The position numbers and the translations under genes were made by a program. Below, piece by piece: positions 16,532 to 24,116 of a stretch of DNA of 64,000 nt. Position 1 is the first letter of the stretch. The number at the start of each line of letters is the position of its first letter. Source of the stretch: Lachnospiraceae bacterium (GTDB lineage Bacteria > Bacillota > Clostridia > Lachnospirales > Lachnospiraceae); NCBI GenBank assembly GCA_028693165.1, contig JAQUVX010000019.1, positions 19,488-83,487 of the forward strand, read 5' to 3'. The notes below the pieces were generated by a model. It searched no databases and had not been told where the DNA came from. It saw only the letters and a program-made list of their open reading frames with translations.

Positions 16532-18172
16532 ATGTTTGAAGAAATGAAGATCAACCCGGGTCTGAAGCAGCAGTATATCGAACAAGGTTACTGGACAGAA
16601 GAAACACTTCTGGAATGCTGGGAGCGGTCGGCGGATCGCTTCCCGGACCGGGAATATGTGGTGGATGACCGGGGAAATCGTTATACCTACAGGCAGATGG
16701 ACGAGGCGGCGGGAAAAGTTGCAGCCTTCCTTCTGAGCAATGGCGTGCAGCCGCAGGATGTGGTTTCCTATCAGGTCCCGATCTGGAGTGAATTTGCCAT
16801 CATCACAATCGCCTGTCTGAAGGCCGGAGCCGTAGCGCATCCGATTGCCATGTCCTATGAGGAAAAAGAACTGATAAGAGGCATGAACACAACCGAGTCC
16901 AAGGTATACTTTGGGCCGACCTTCTTTTACAAGACCGATTACGAGAAGCGGATTCTGGCGGCACAGCCGGAGCTTCCGTTTTTGAAACGGATCGTCCTTC
17001 TGGATGCGATGAAAGAAAAAGAAGGCAGCAGCATCACGCTGACACAGATCTTAAGAACCTATCAGCCGCTTCCGAGAGAAGCCTCTCCGAGACAAAGCGG
17101 CATGGCGCTCGCCGTCATTTTATGCACCTCCGGTACGACGGGAGGGACAAAGGGTGTCATGCTGACCCATGATAATGTCCGATACAGCGAGCAGGTGTTT
17201 AACGAAGAACTGGGGCTGACCGAGGAGGACATCATGTTCATGCCGGCTCCGCTGAATCATGCAACCGGGTTTCATCACGGACTGATCGCACCGATGTTGA
17301 TCGGAGCGAAGGTGGTGCTCCAGCAGAAATACAAATGCCGGGAAGCCATCGACCTGATGAATCGGGAACACTGCACCTATTCCATGGGTGCAACGCCGTT
17401 TATCTATGATATTCTGCGTGAGATCGAGACCAACGGCGGCGGACTTCCGGACCTGAAGTTTTATCTCTGCGGCGGTGCTCCGGTACCGGGATATATGGTG
17501 CAGAAGGCGTGGAAATATGGGATTCTTCTCTGCGAGGTCTACGGCTCCACAGAGAGCGTGCCGCACGTGTTCGTCCGTCCGTCCGAGGCACTTAAGCTGA
17601 ACGGAACGACCTCGGGAAGAGCCATTGCGGGCATGGAGGTTCGCGTGGTGGATGATCAGGGCAACGAGGTTCCGATCGGAACTCCGGGTGAGGAGGTTTC
17701 GAGAGGCCCGGCGCTGTTTGTCGGATATCTGAAAGCACGTGACATCACGGATGGAGTTCTGGATGAGGATGGCTGGTTTCACAGCGGGGACATCTGCGTC
17801 ATGGATGAGTCCGGCAATATCCATATTATAGGAAGAAAAAAGGATATGATTGTCCGCGGCGGCGAGAATTTGAATTCCAACGAGATCAACGATGCGCTGG
17901 AGGGCTGTCCGGGGATGGGCGACCACACGGTGATCGGTATGCCGGATGACCGCATGGGAGAGAAAATCTGTGCGTTCGCGGTGCCAAAGCCGGGAGCGGA
18001 ACATTTAAAGCTGGAGGACGTCATCGCCTATTTGCAGGAAAAACAGGTGCCGAAGCGTTTCTGGCCGGAACGGCTGGAGCTGATCGACCGAATCCCACAT
18101 ACGGGAAGCGGGAAGGTAAAGAAATATCAGCTGCAGGAAGAATTAAAAAACAGAATGAAGGGATGTTTATGA
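16532..18172 (+). CDS. AMP-dependent acyl-CoA synthetase/ligase
   Basis: A 546-residue class I adenylate-forming enzyme with all core motifs: phosphate loop TSGTTGGTKG, YGSTES, the hinge region DGWFHSGDIC, GRKKDMIVRGGENL, and the C-terminal catalytic Lys in GSGKVKKYQ. It would activate the operon's carboxylic acid to acyl-CoA with ATP, priming the CoA-transferase cycle, as CaiC does in carnitine metabolism. Substrate cannot be read from the sequence; resemblance is to medium-chain or cyclohexanecarboxylate-type ligases. Confidence 0.93.
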   Translation: MFEEMKINPGLKQQYIEQGYWTEETLLECWERSADRFPDREYVVDDRGNRYTYRQMDEAAGKVAAFLLSNGVQPQDVVSYQVPIWSEFAIITIACLKAGAVAHPIAMSYEEKELIRGMNTTESKVYFGPTFFYKTDYEKRILAAQPELPFLKRIVLLDAMKEKEGSSITLTQILRTYQPLPREASPRQSGMALAVILCTSGTTGGTKGVMLTHDNVRYSEQVFNEELGLTEEDIMFMPAPLNHATGFHHGLIAPMLIGAKVVLQQKYKCREAIDLMNREHCTYSMGATPFIYDILREIETNGGGLPDLKFYLCGGAPVPGYMVQKAWKYGILLCEVYGSTESVPHVFVRPSEALKLNGTTSGRAIAGMEVRVVDDQGNEVPIGTPGEEVSRGPALFVGYLKARDITDGVLDEDGWFHSGDICVMDESGNIHIIGRKKDMIVRGGENLNSNEINDALEGCPGMGDHTVIGMPDDRMGEKICAFAVPKPGAEHLKLEDVIAYLQEKQVPKRFWPERLELIDRIPHTGSGKVKKYQLQEELKNRMKGCL

Positions 18173-18726
18173 TTGAGCAGACCTATGGTCCAAGAAGATG
18201 CAGGGACAGCAGAAAGCCACCCTTAAGTGAATGTCCGGACACGTTTCTTTATCGGTGTCCCGTCTGCGGAGCCGTCTTTACCGTCAGCAGCTTTCCCAAC
18301 CGGAAGGCGGACGAGGGCAGCAGACAGATCCGATGCTGCGGGGAGACAGCAGAGCGGCTGGTTCCGAAATCATTGGAGGAAGCGTCGCTGACTGAGATCT
18401 TGAGCTACAAGATCACCGGCGGCTACAATGACAATGCGGTACAGGTTTCCTGGAAGGCATATCAGAAGGAACTGATCCCGGAATGGATCTATCTAAAGAC
18501 GTTTACGGGGGGATATTTAAAGCATGTATTTCCCGGAAAGCGCCCGCCCATGATCTTTGCACTGGCGGATCTGGATGCATTCGCGTATTGTGACGAAGAC
18601 CCGTGCCTGGAATGTACATTCCGGTGCAAGCGAGGCTTTATCATCTACAGCTACATAAAGGAAAAGGGACTTATTGAAATACCACTTGATAAGATGAACC
18701 CTTACTGGCAGTCCGACGCACAATAG
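18169..18726 (+). CDS. Desulfoferrodoxin-like protein lacking the SOR histidines
   Basis: A 185-residue protein starting inside the ligase stop (ATGA overlap), with AAGGG at suitable distance. The N-terminal part has a rubredoxin/desulforedoxin-like Cys set (CPVC at ~30-33, CC at ~56-57). The second half shows the pattern of the superoxide-reductase domain (EWIYLKTFTGGYLK, PGKRPP, FALADLD, YC). The HPM...H region that binds iron in real SORs is replaced by NDNAVQVSW. Extra cysteines follow (YCDEDPCLECTFRC). It could be an electron-carrier or scaffold for the flavoenzymes of this operon. I do not know a characterised homologue; the fold assignment is inference. Confidence 0.55.
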   Translation: MIEQTYGPRRCRDSRKPPLSECPDTFLYRCPVCGAVFTVSSFPNRKADEGSRQIRCCGETAERLVPKSLEEASLTEILSYKITGGYNDNAVQVSWKAYQKELIPEWIYLKTFTGGYLKHVFPGKRPPMIFALADLDAFAYCDEDPCLECTFRCKRGFIIYSYIKEKGLIEIPLDKMNPYWQSDAQ

Positions 18727-18770
18727 CAGGCAATCGTGTTTTACAAGGTAAAAGGATTTTTGGATTCGAA

Positions 18771-18790
18771 TTTGTTAAATTTCTAACAAA
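18771..18790. promoter_or_regulatory. Inverted repeat before the YkvI-like transporter gene
   Basis: TTTGTTA-AATTTC-TAACAAA, a perfect 7-bp dyad, lies 33 bases before the transporter start. It could be an operator or a weak hairpin; no T-run follows. Confidence 0.45.
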
Positions 18791-18823
18791 ATGATATCAA
18801 TAAAACTCAGGAGGGTTATCGTT

Positions 18824-20122
18824 ATGGGAAAGTCACAAACAATGGACAAGAGCCAGGTCATTGACTGGAGAACCGTCATCGTATTTGTATCAATCGCGTT
18901 CAGCTCCCAATGTGGAGGCGGATTTGCGGCAGGTTCGACACCGTGGTCCTATTTCTTTCAGAATACCGGTTTCTATGGGATGCTGCCGGAGGTGACACAG
19001 CCGTATTTCTGTCTGTTCATGCCTCTGATCGTAGCAGCAATCAACTGCTTCATGATCTATTTCTTCATGAAATTTGCAATGGATTTCCGCACCTTCGACT
19101 ATGGAAACTTCCTCGGAAAATACGGCGAGCGTTTCTTTGGCGGAAAACTGGCAAAACCCATGCAGTATGTGTATGAACTGAACTTCAACTGGCTGCTGAT
19201 CGTATGTATGGCACTGGCTTATTCTTCCTCAGGCTCCGCACTTCACGAGCTGACCGGAATTCCTTATATGCTGACCACCTTCATCGTGGGTGTCATCATG
19301 TTCGTTCTCTGCATGAAGGGTTCCTCACTGGTGCGTAAGAATGCAGTATTCATGAGCAGCGTGATCTTCCTTGCACTGGTTGTAGTCAATGTACCAAACC
19401 TGTTTTTCAACATCGCCTCCGGCAACCTCACAAGAGAGCTGGGCGTCATGTCAGAGCAGATCCATACAAGCATCGCTTCCGGTGCAGGCAGCATGATCAA
19501 ATATCTTCTGATCGCATTTGCATGGGCCTACATTTTCTCAGGACAGAACCTGGGCGGCTTCGGTGCTTATGTAAACCACGCACAGTTGTTCACAAACAAG
19601 AAGACCCTGCGTTGGGCGGTTATATTATCCGTTATTGCAAACTGGGCATTCCTGGAAATGACCGTTGTCAACCTTGCTGCAAACTACAGTCAGGTTATGG
19701 AAGGATGGAAAGCCGGCAAAGCAGTTTATACCATCCTTGTTGTTCAGAACGGCGTCGGAACGGGCGTGGTAAAGGGCATCATGCTGACCCTGATCACGGT
19801 AGCGATCTTCTTTGCGACAATCTCAACTGCAATCAACTATGCACAGGGCTTCAATGACCGTGCACTGAACTGGTATCAGAAGAAAACCAACGAAGCACCG
19901 GAGATTTCAGCTGCAAAGCGCAACAAACGCGGTGCGGTTCTGACCCTGATCTACATCTGTCTGACATGGGGCGTTTCCCAGGCAGGTCTGACGGCACTGG
20001 TATCCAAGGGCCTGACGCTGGTATCCTTCATCAACCTGTTCACCCTGATCTTCCCGACCATCATGAACGTGATTATTGGGTGGAAGGATGCGGATTATAC
20101 AAAGCTGGAAAAAATGGAATAA
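18824..20122 (+). CDS. YkvI-like membrane transporter (APC/LeuT-type)
   Basis: A 432-residue protein with 10-12 predicted membrane helices. The first helix has a broken, glycine-rich stretch (FSSQCGGGFAAGSTPWSYF) like the discontinuous helix of LeuT-fold carriers, and overall it resembles the YkvI family of unknown substrate. CAGGAGGG precedes the ATG at 18824. It sits between the acyl-CoA reduction genes and an OFA-type MFS carrier, so it likely brings in the acid or the amine-containing compound being reduced. Quite a few polar residues in helices hint at a zwitterionic or charged substrate, which is a guess. Confidence 0.8.
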   Translation: MGKSQTMDKSQVIDWRTVIVFVSIAFSSQCGGGFAAGSTPWSYFFQNTGFYGMLPEVTQPYFCLFMPLIVAAINCFMIYFFMKFAMDFRTFDYGNFLGKYGERFFGGKLAKPMQYVYELNFNWLLIVCMALAYSSSGSALHELTGIPYMLTTFIVGVIMFVLCMKGSSLVRKNAVFMSSVIFLALVVVNVPNLFFNIASGNLTRELGVMSEQIHTSIASGAGSMIKYLLIAFAWAYIFSGQNLGGFGAYVNHAQLFTNKKTLRWAVILSVIANWAFLEMTVVNLAANYSQVMEGWKAGKAVYTILVVQNGVGTGVVKGIMLTLITVAIFFATISTAINYAQGFNDRALNWYQKKTNEAPEISAAKRNKRGAVLTLIYICLTWGVSQAGLTALVSKGLTLVSFINLFTLIFPTIMNVIIGWKDADYTKLEKME

Positions 20123-20146
20123 GTGGATCACAGGAGAATATTATTT

Positions 20147-21352
20147 ATGAAAATTAAAGGAAATCGCTGGGCAGTTTTTATAGCAGGATACGCCTGTGTA
20201 TTTGCCATTGCTTTAACCAATGTGTGGAGTGTGTTTGTCAATCCGCTGGTCGCGGCCAACGGATGGGAGAAGAGTAATGTATTAAATGCCTATGCGTACT
20301 ATTCGCTGGTCATGGCTGTGTTTGGTATCGTGTCAGCAAAGCTGATTCAGCGGTTTCCAACCCGTGGAGTGCTGTACTTCGGTTCTGCCTGCATGGCGGT
20401 GGGACTGCTTGGAACCGGACTTGTAAAAAACATATCAGGTCTGTATCTGATGTTCAGCGTTCTGTTTGCGATCGGCGGAGGGTGCACCTACAATCTGTCG
20501 ATCACCAATACCCTGAAATGGTTTCCGGATAAGAAGGGGCTGGTCTCCGGCCTGCTCTTATCCGGAGCTTCTCTGGGCGGCATGGTGTTCGCGCCGGTTA
20601 TGAACGGCCTCTTTACAAAGTACGGAGTCCGCACGGCCTGTATCATCATGGCCTGTGTGTTTGCGGTCTATCTTGGACTGACGGTATGGATGGCACAGGC
20701 GGCGCCGGAAGGATACCGGCCGGAGGGCTGGGAGCCGCCGGCGGTGAAGGCGGGAACGACCGGGGGCAGAGATTTTCACTGGACGGAAATGGTTAAGACC
20801 CCTCTGTTCTACCTGATCTTTTTCCTGTTCATCAGCGCCAATACGGGAAGTGCCATGATGATCAGCTCCGCGTCGGTGATCGGCCAGTCCTATGCGGGAC
20901 TGTCTGCGGCGGCGGCAGCGACCGCGGTGGGAACGATGTCCTGTTTTAACTTTGTGGGGCGGATGTTCTTTGGCTGGCTGTCCGATCGGATCGGGCGCTA
21001 CAACGCACTGATGATTTCGGTCAGTGTGTGCACCTGCGTGATGATTATGCTGTTTTTAAACAGTTCCCCGACGGTATTTATCGGCGGCATGTGCCTGACA
21101 GGGATGTGCGGCGGATCAATTCTCGCGCTGCTTCCGTCCATCTGCTCGGATGCATTCGGAACGAAGAACTCCACGATGAACTACAGCATTCTGTTTCTTG
21201 GCTTTGCGGGAAGCTCCTTTCTGGCACCGAGAATCGCGGCAAAGTTCGCCGGAAATTATTCCCTTGCCTTTTTGACGGCCTGTGGCCTGTGCGTGGCGGG
21301 GCTGGTGCTTCTGTGCTGCATCAAGAGCATGATTAAGAAAAGCATCGGCTAG
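20147..21352 (+). CDS. MFS transporter, OFA (oxalate/formate antiporter)-like
   Basis: A 401-residue, 12-helix major-facilitator protein. The start of helix 1 (NVWSVFVNPLVAANGW) and the central GGGCTYNLSITNTLKWFPDKKGLVSGLLLSGASLGG region match the oxalate/formate antiporter-like group, which handles monocarboxylates. The conserved MFS loop GWLSDRIGRYNAL is at helix 8/9. CAGGAG precedes ATG 20147. It may exchange the substrate acid for its reduced product, working with the CoA-transferase cycle upstream. Confidence 0.88.
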   Translation: MKIKGNRWAVFIAGYACVFAIALTNVWSVFVNPLVAANGWEKSNVLNAYAYYSLVMAVFGIVSAKLIQRFPTRGVLYFGSACMAVGLLGTGLVKNISGLYLMFSVLFAIGGGCTYNLSITNTLKWFPDKKGLVSGLLLSGASLGGMVFAPVMNGLFTKYGVRTACIIMACVFAVYLGLTVWMAQAAPEGYRPEGWEPPAVKAGTTGGRDFHWTEMVKTPLFYLIFFLFISANTGSAMMISSASVIGQSYAGLSAAAAATAVGTMSCFNFVGRMFFGWLSDRIGRYNALMISVSVCTCVMIMLFLNSSPTVFIGGMCLTGMCGGSILALLPSICSDAFGTKNSTMNYSILFLGFAGSSFLAPRIAAKFAGNYSLAFLTACGLCVAGLVLLCCIKSMIKKSIG

Positions 21353-21356
21353 GAAA

Positions 21357-21405
21357 GACTTGTTTTTTGTTTGCGAATCAGGCATAATGGTATTATAAAC
21401 AAGTC
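21357..21405. promoter_or_regulatory. lysR promoter enclosed by an inverted repeat
   Basis: GACTTGTTT (21357-21365) and AAACAAGTC (21397-21405) are a perfect 9-bp inverted repeat. Between and under them is a promoter candidate, TTGCGA (21371-21376), 17 bases, TATAAA (21394-21399). The arrangement suits an autoregulatory site; the left arm begins right after the MFS stop codon and may also help end that transcript. Confidence 0.5.
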
Positions 21406-21414
21406 GGAGGTACC

Positions 21415-22299
21415 ATGAATTTACCACAACTGTATTATTTTCGTAAGCTGGCCGAGGTGCAGCATTACACACAGGCAGCGAAAGAACTTTTTATCACACA
21501 GCCGAGTCTCAGCGACTCCATTGCGTCCCTGGAAAAAGAGCTTGGGGTGCGCCTGTTTCAGAAAAAGGGGCGGAACATTCAGTTAACAAAATACGGAAGA
21601 GAATTTTATCAGTATGTGTCGGAATCGCTGGGCATTCTGGAACACGGGATTGCCCTTTTGAAGGAAGGGGCCGGCAGCAGCAGCGGTGTCGTCGATGTCG
21701 GATGTATTCCGACACTGCTGGGAGATTATCTTCCGGATGTGGTTGACAGCTATTCCGTGCTCAACCCGCAGGTGCATGTCAATGTCTACCAGGGTATGTC
21801 GATCGAGGTCGCGCAGGGCGTTGCGGAAGGCCGGTTTGACATTGGATTCTGCTCGATGGTGGAAAATCAGCCGGATCTTGTCTTTGTGCCGGTCACCTAT
21901 CAGGAGCTGATTGCGATTGTCAACAAAGAGCATCCGCTGGCTGACCGCAAAGAGCTTCTTTTGGAGGAACTGCGGGATTATCACCTGACGACGTATCGGG
22001 ACACGATTCCGATCGGAAAGGTGGTCACGGGGCTTTTGAAGGAAAAGGGTGTGAAAGCGGCTTATTCCTACGATGATGAAATCTCCATCGGCGGTCATAT
22101 TTCCAAGTATGCGCAGGTTGCGATCGTGGCGGATACTCCTTTTTTGCGTCAGTTTGACGATCTGGTCAAGATCAGACTTCCGGAAGTGCCGAAGGATACG
22201 CGGATGATCTATATGGTTTACAGCAAGAAGAATTTCATCACCTCAGCGGTGGAAGGCTTCGCCAATTACGTGGTGGCACATGCCCTGAGACTGCCGTAG
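21415..22299 (+). CDS. LysR-family transcriptional regulator
   Basis: A 294-residue LysR regulator: N-terminal helix-turn-helix (residues 1-60, HYTQAAKELFITQPSLSDSIASLEKELG) and a periplasmic-binding-like effector domain from ~90. AAGTCGGAGG precedes the ATG. It lies directly after the acyl-CoA/transport operon on the same strand and is the obvious candidate regulator for it, though LysR genes more often diverge from their targets. The effector is probably the operon's acid or its CoA ester. Confidence 0.92.
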   Translation: MNLPQLYYFRKLAEVQHYTQAAKELFITQPSLSDSIASLEKELGVRLFQKKGRNIQLTKYGREFYQYVSESLGILEHGIALLKEGAGSSSGVVDVGCIPTLLGDYLPDVVDSYSVLNPQVHVNVYQGMSIEVAQGVAEGRFDIGFCSMVENQPDLVFVPVTYQELIAIVNKEHPLADRKELLLEELRDYHLTTYRDTIPIGKVVTGLLKEKGVKAAYSYDDEISIGGHISKYAQVAIVADTPFLRQFDDLVKIRLPEVPKDTRMIYMVYSKKNFITSAVEGFANYVVAHALRLP

Positions 22300-22333
22300 A
22301 AACAACAAGAGAGAACGGATGCAATCTAACGGA

Positions 22334-22362
22334 TTGAAACTCTTCCTCAAATGTGTTAGAAT
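22334..22362 (+). promoter_or_regulatory. Promoter of the NlpC/P60 lipoprotein gene
   Basis: TTGAAA (22334-22339), 17 bases, TAGAAT (22357-22362). It lies 30 bases before the GTG start at 22393. Confidence 0.7.
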
Positions 22363-22392
22363 AAACAGTATTCGACAAAGGAAGAGAGGTCA

Positions 22393-24036
22393 GTGCGTTT
22401 TATGACTGAAAGATATAAAAGATTAACAGGAGCGGTGCGGCGGTACGGCATCGCGGTTCTGGCGGCGGGGCTGCTGGCAGGCTGCGGGGCTGCGGCGCAG
22501 TCGGCGAATGCCACCGAGGCGACGACGGAAGAGATCGTGCTTATGGAAGAGACGCTGCCGCAGACCGCGGCGGATGAGACAGTGATGGCGCTGTCCCCGG
22601 ATGGCCCGATTCTGCCGTCTGTGGCCGGTGTGGATGCGGAGTATTCCGAACCGATTCCAGATTATCTGCGGGTCGGCGAACAGCATCCCATCGTAGTGAA
22701 GTTGCAGGAACGTCTGATGGAGCTGGGCTTCATGGACAACGATGAACCGACGGATTATTATGGGGAAGTGACCCAGAGTGCGGTCAAGATCTATCAGCGC
22801 CAGAACCAGTTGGCGCAGGACGGCGTGATCGGTCCGGAGACGCTGAAGGCGATCTTGTCCCCGGATGCCAAATATTATGCGGCGCAGCCGGGAGATCAGG
22901 GTGACGATATTCAGCGGATTCAGATTCGTCTGTACGAGCTGGGTTATCTGGCGAGCGAAGGTCAGCTGACGGGCAGCTTCGGTGAGAGCACCGAGGAGGC
23001 TGTGAAGAAGATGCAGAGCGTCAATGCGCTGGAGCAGGACGGCAAGGTCGGACGAAAGACCATGAACCTGCTGTACAGTGAGGACGTGAAGCCGAATATG
23101 CTCTCCTATGGTGAGAAGAGTGAAGTGGTGCTGGCTGCACAGAAGCGGTTGAAGGAGCTGGGCTACATGACGACAGACCCGGACGGCTCCTATGGAAACG
23201 ATACGATCATCGCGGTCAAACAGTTCCAGTCGAAGAATGATCAGGTTGTGGACGGTTATCTTGGGCCATCCACCCGTATTGCACTTAACAGCGGGGATGC
23301 GCTTCCCAACGGCCTCAGCCTGGGCGACAGCGGTGACAACATTCAGCGCGTGCAGAATCTGTTAAGCAAGCTGGGCTATCTGACGGCGGCGAATGCCACC
23401 GGCTATTACGGCGAGGTGACGGAGAACGCGGTGAAGCTGTTCCAGAGAACCAACGGCCTGTCTTCGGACGGTCAGGTTGGCGCGATGACGATGGCGAAGC
23501 TGACCAGCACAGACGCGAAGAAGGCACCGGCGAATACGCCGAGAAACAACAACAATTCCTCCAACAGAGGTTCTTCAGGCAGTTCTTCGGGCCAAAGCTC
23601 CTCCGGCGGCAGTTCTTCCGGTGGAAAACAGAGCGGTGGAAGCACCAGTGTTCCGAATACGGGAAGTGCAAGCGGCGGAGCCAGTGCTTTGATCTCCGTG
23701 GCAAGCTCCAAGCTGGGAAGCCCATATGTATGGGGAGCAAAGGGACCGAACTCCTTTGACTGCTCCGGTTTCGTGTACTGGTGTCTGAATCAGGTCGGCG
23801 TAAGACAGAGCTACATCACCTCCTCCGGCTGGCGGAGCGTAGGGAAATATACCCGTATTTCCAGCTTCTCAAACCTGCGCGCAGGTGACATCATCGTCGT
23901 GAGCGGCCATGTGGGCATTGTGGCAGGCGGCGGCACCGTGATTGATGCTTCCTCCGGTAACGGCAAGGTCGTACATCGTTCCTTGAGCTCCTGGTGGGCA
24001 AACAACTTCATCGTAGGGTGGAGAATCTTCGGATAA
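22393..24036 (+). CDS. NlpC/P60 peptidoglycan hydrolase lipoprotein with four PG-binding domains
   Basis: A 547-residue exported enzyme: lipoprotein signal (lipobox LAGC near residue 31), four tandem PG_binding_1 domains (~95-160, 165-230, 235-300, 310-375), a Ser/Gly/Asn-rich linker (~380-425), then an NlpC/P60 domain. The catalytic Cys is in FDCSGF and the His in GHVGIV. It should cut gamma-D-Glu-diaminopimelate bonds in wall peptides while anchored to the membrane. GTG 22393 has GGAAGAG 6 bases upstream; ATG 22402 is the alternative. The linker is encoded by AGC/TCC-rich repeats. It converges with the two-component genes across a shared terminator. Confidence 0.93.
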   Translation: MRFMTERYKRLTGAVRRYGIAVLAAGLLAGCGAAAQSANATEATTEEIVLMEETLPQTAADETVMALSPDGPILPSVAGVDAEYSEPIPDYLRVGEQHPIVVKLQERLMELGFMDNDEPTDYYGEVTQSAVKIYQRQNQLAQDGVIGPETLKAILSPDAKYYAAQPGDQGDDIQRIQIRLYELGYLASEGQLTGSFGESTEEAVKKMQSVNALEQDGKVGRKTMNLLYSEDVKPNMLSYGEKSEVVLAAQKRLKELGYMTTDPDGSYGNDTIIAVKQFQSKNDQVVDGYLGPSTRIALNSGDALPNGLSLGDSGDNIQRVQNLLSKLGYLTAANATGYYGEVTENAVKLFQRTNGLSSDGQVGAMTMAKLTSTDAKKAPANTPRNNNNSSNRGSSGSSSGQSSSGGSSSGGKQSGGSTSVPNTGSASGGASALISVASSKLGSPYVWGAKGPNSFDCSGFVYWCLNQVGVRQSYITSSGWRSVGKYTRISSFSNLRAGDIIVVSGHVGIVAGGGTVIDASSGNGKVVHRSLSSWWANNFIVGWRIFG

Positions 24037-24057
24037 TAGAGAATGGGTTTAAAACAT

Positions 24058-24105
24058 AAAAAAGGTATGGATCGCGGCCGGTTGGCTGCGTTCCATACCT
24101 TTTTG
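24058..24105. terminator. Bidirectional terminator between nlpC/p60 and the kinase gene
   Basis: AAAAAGGTATGGA pairs with TCCATACCTTTTT around a GC-rich loop. A-run on the left and T-run on the right let it serve both convergent genes. Confidence 0.88.
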
Positions 24106-24116
24106 TTATGTTGCGG

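Noticed and set aside
23580-23640. Possible minisatellite in the NlpC/P60 gene
   Set aside because: The AGC/TCC-rich stretch encodes a Ser/Gly linker expected between wall-binding and catalytic domains; repeats are too irregular to call separately.
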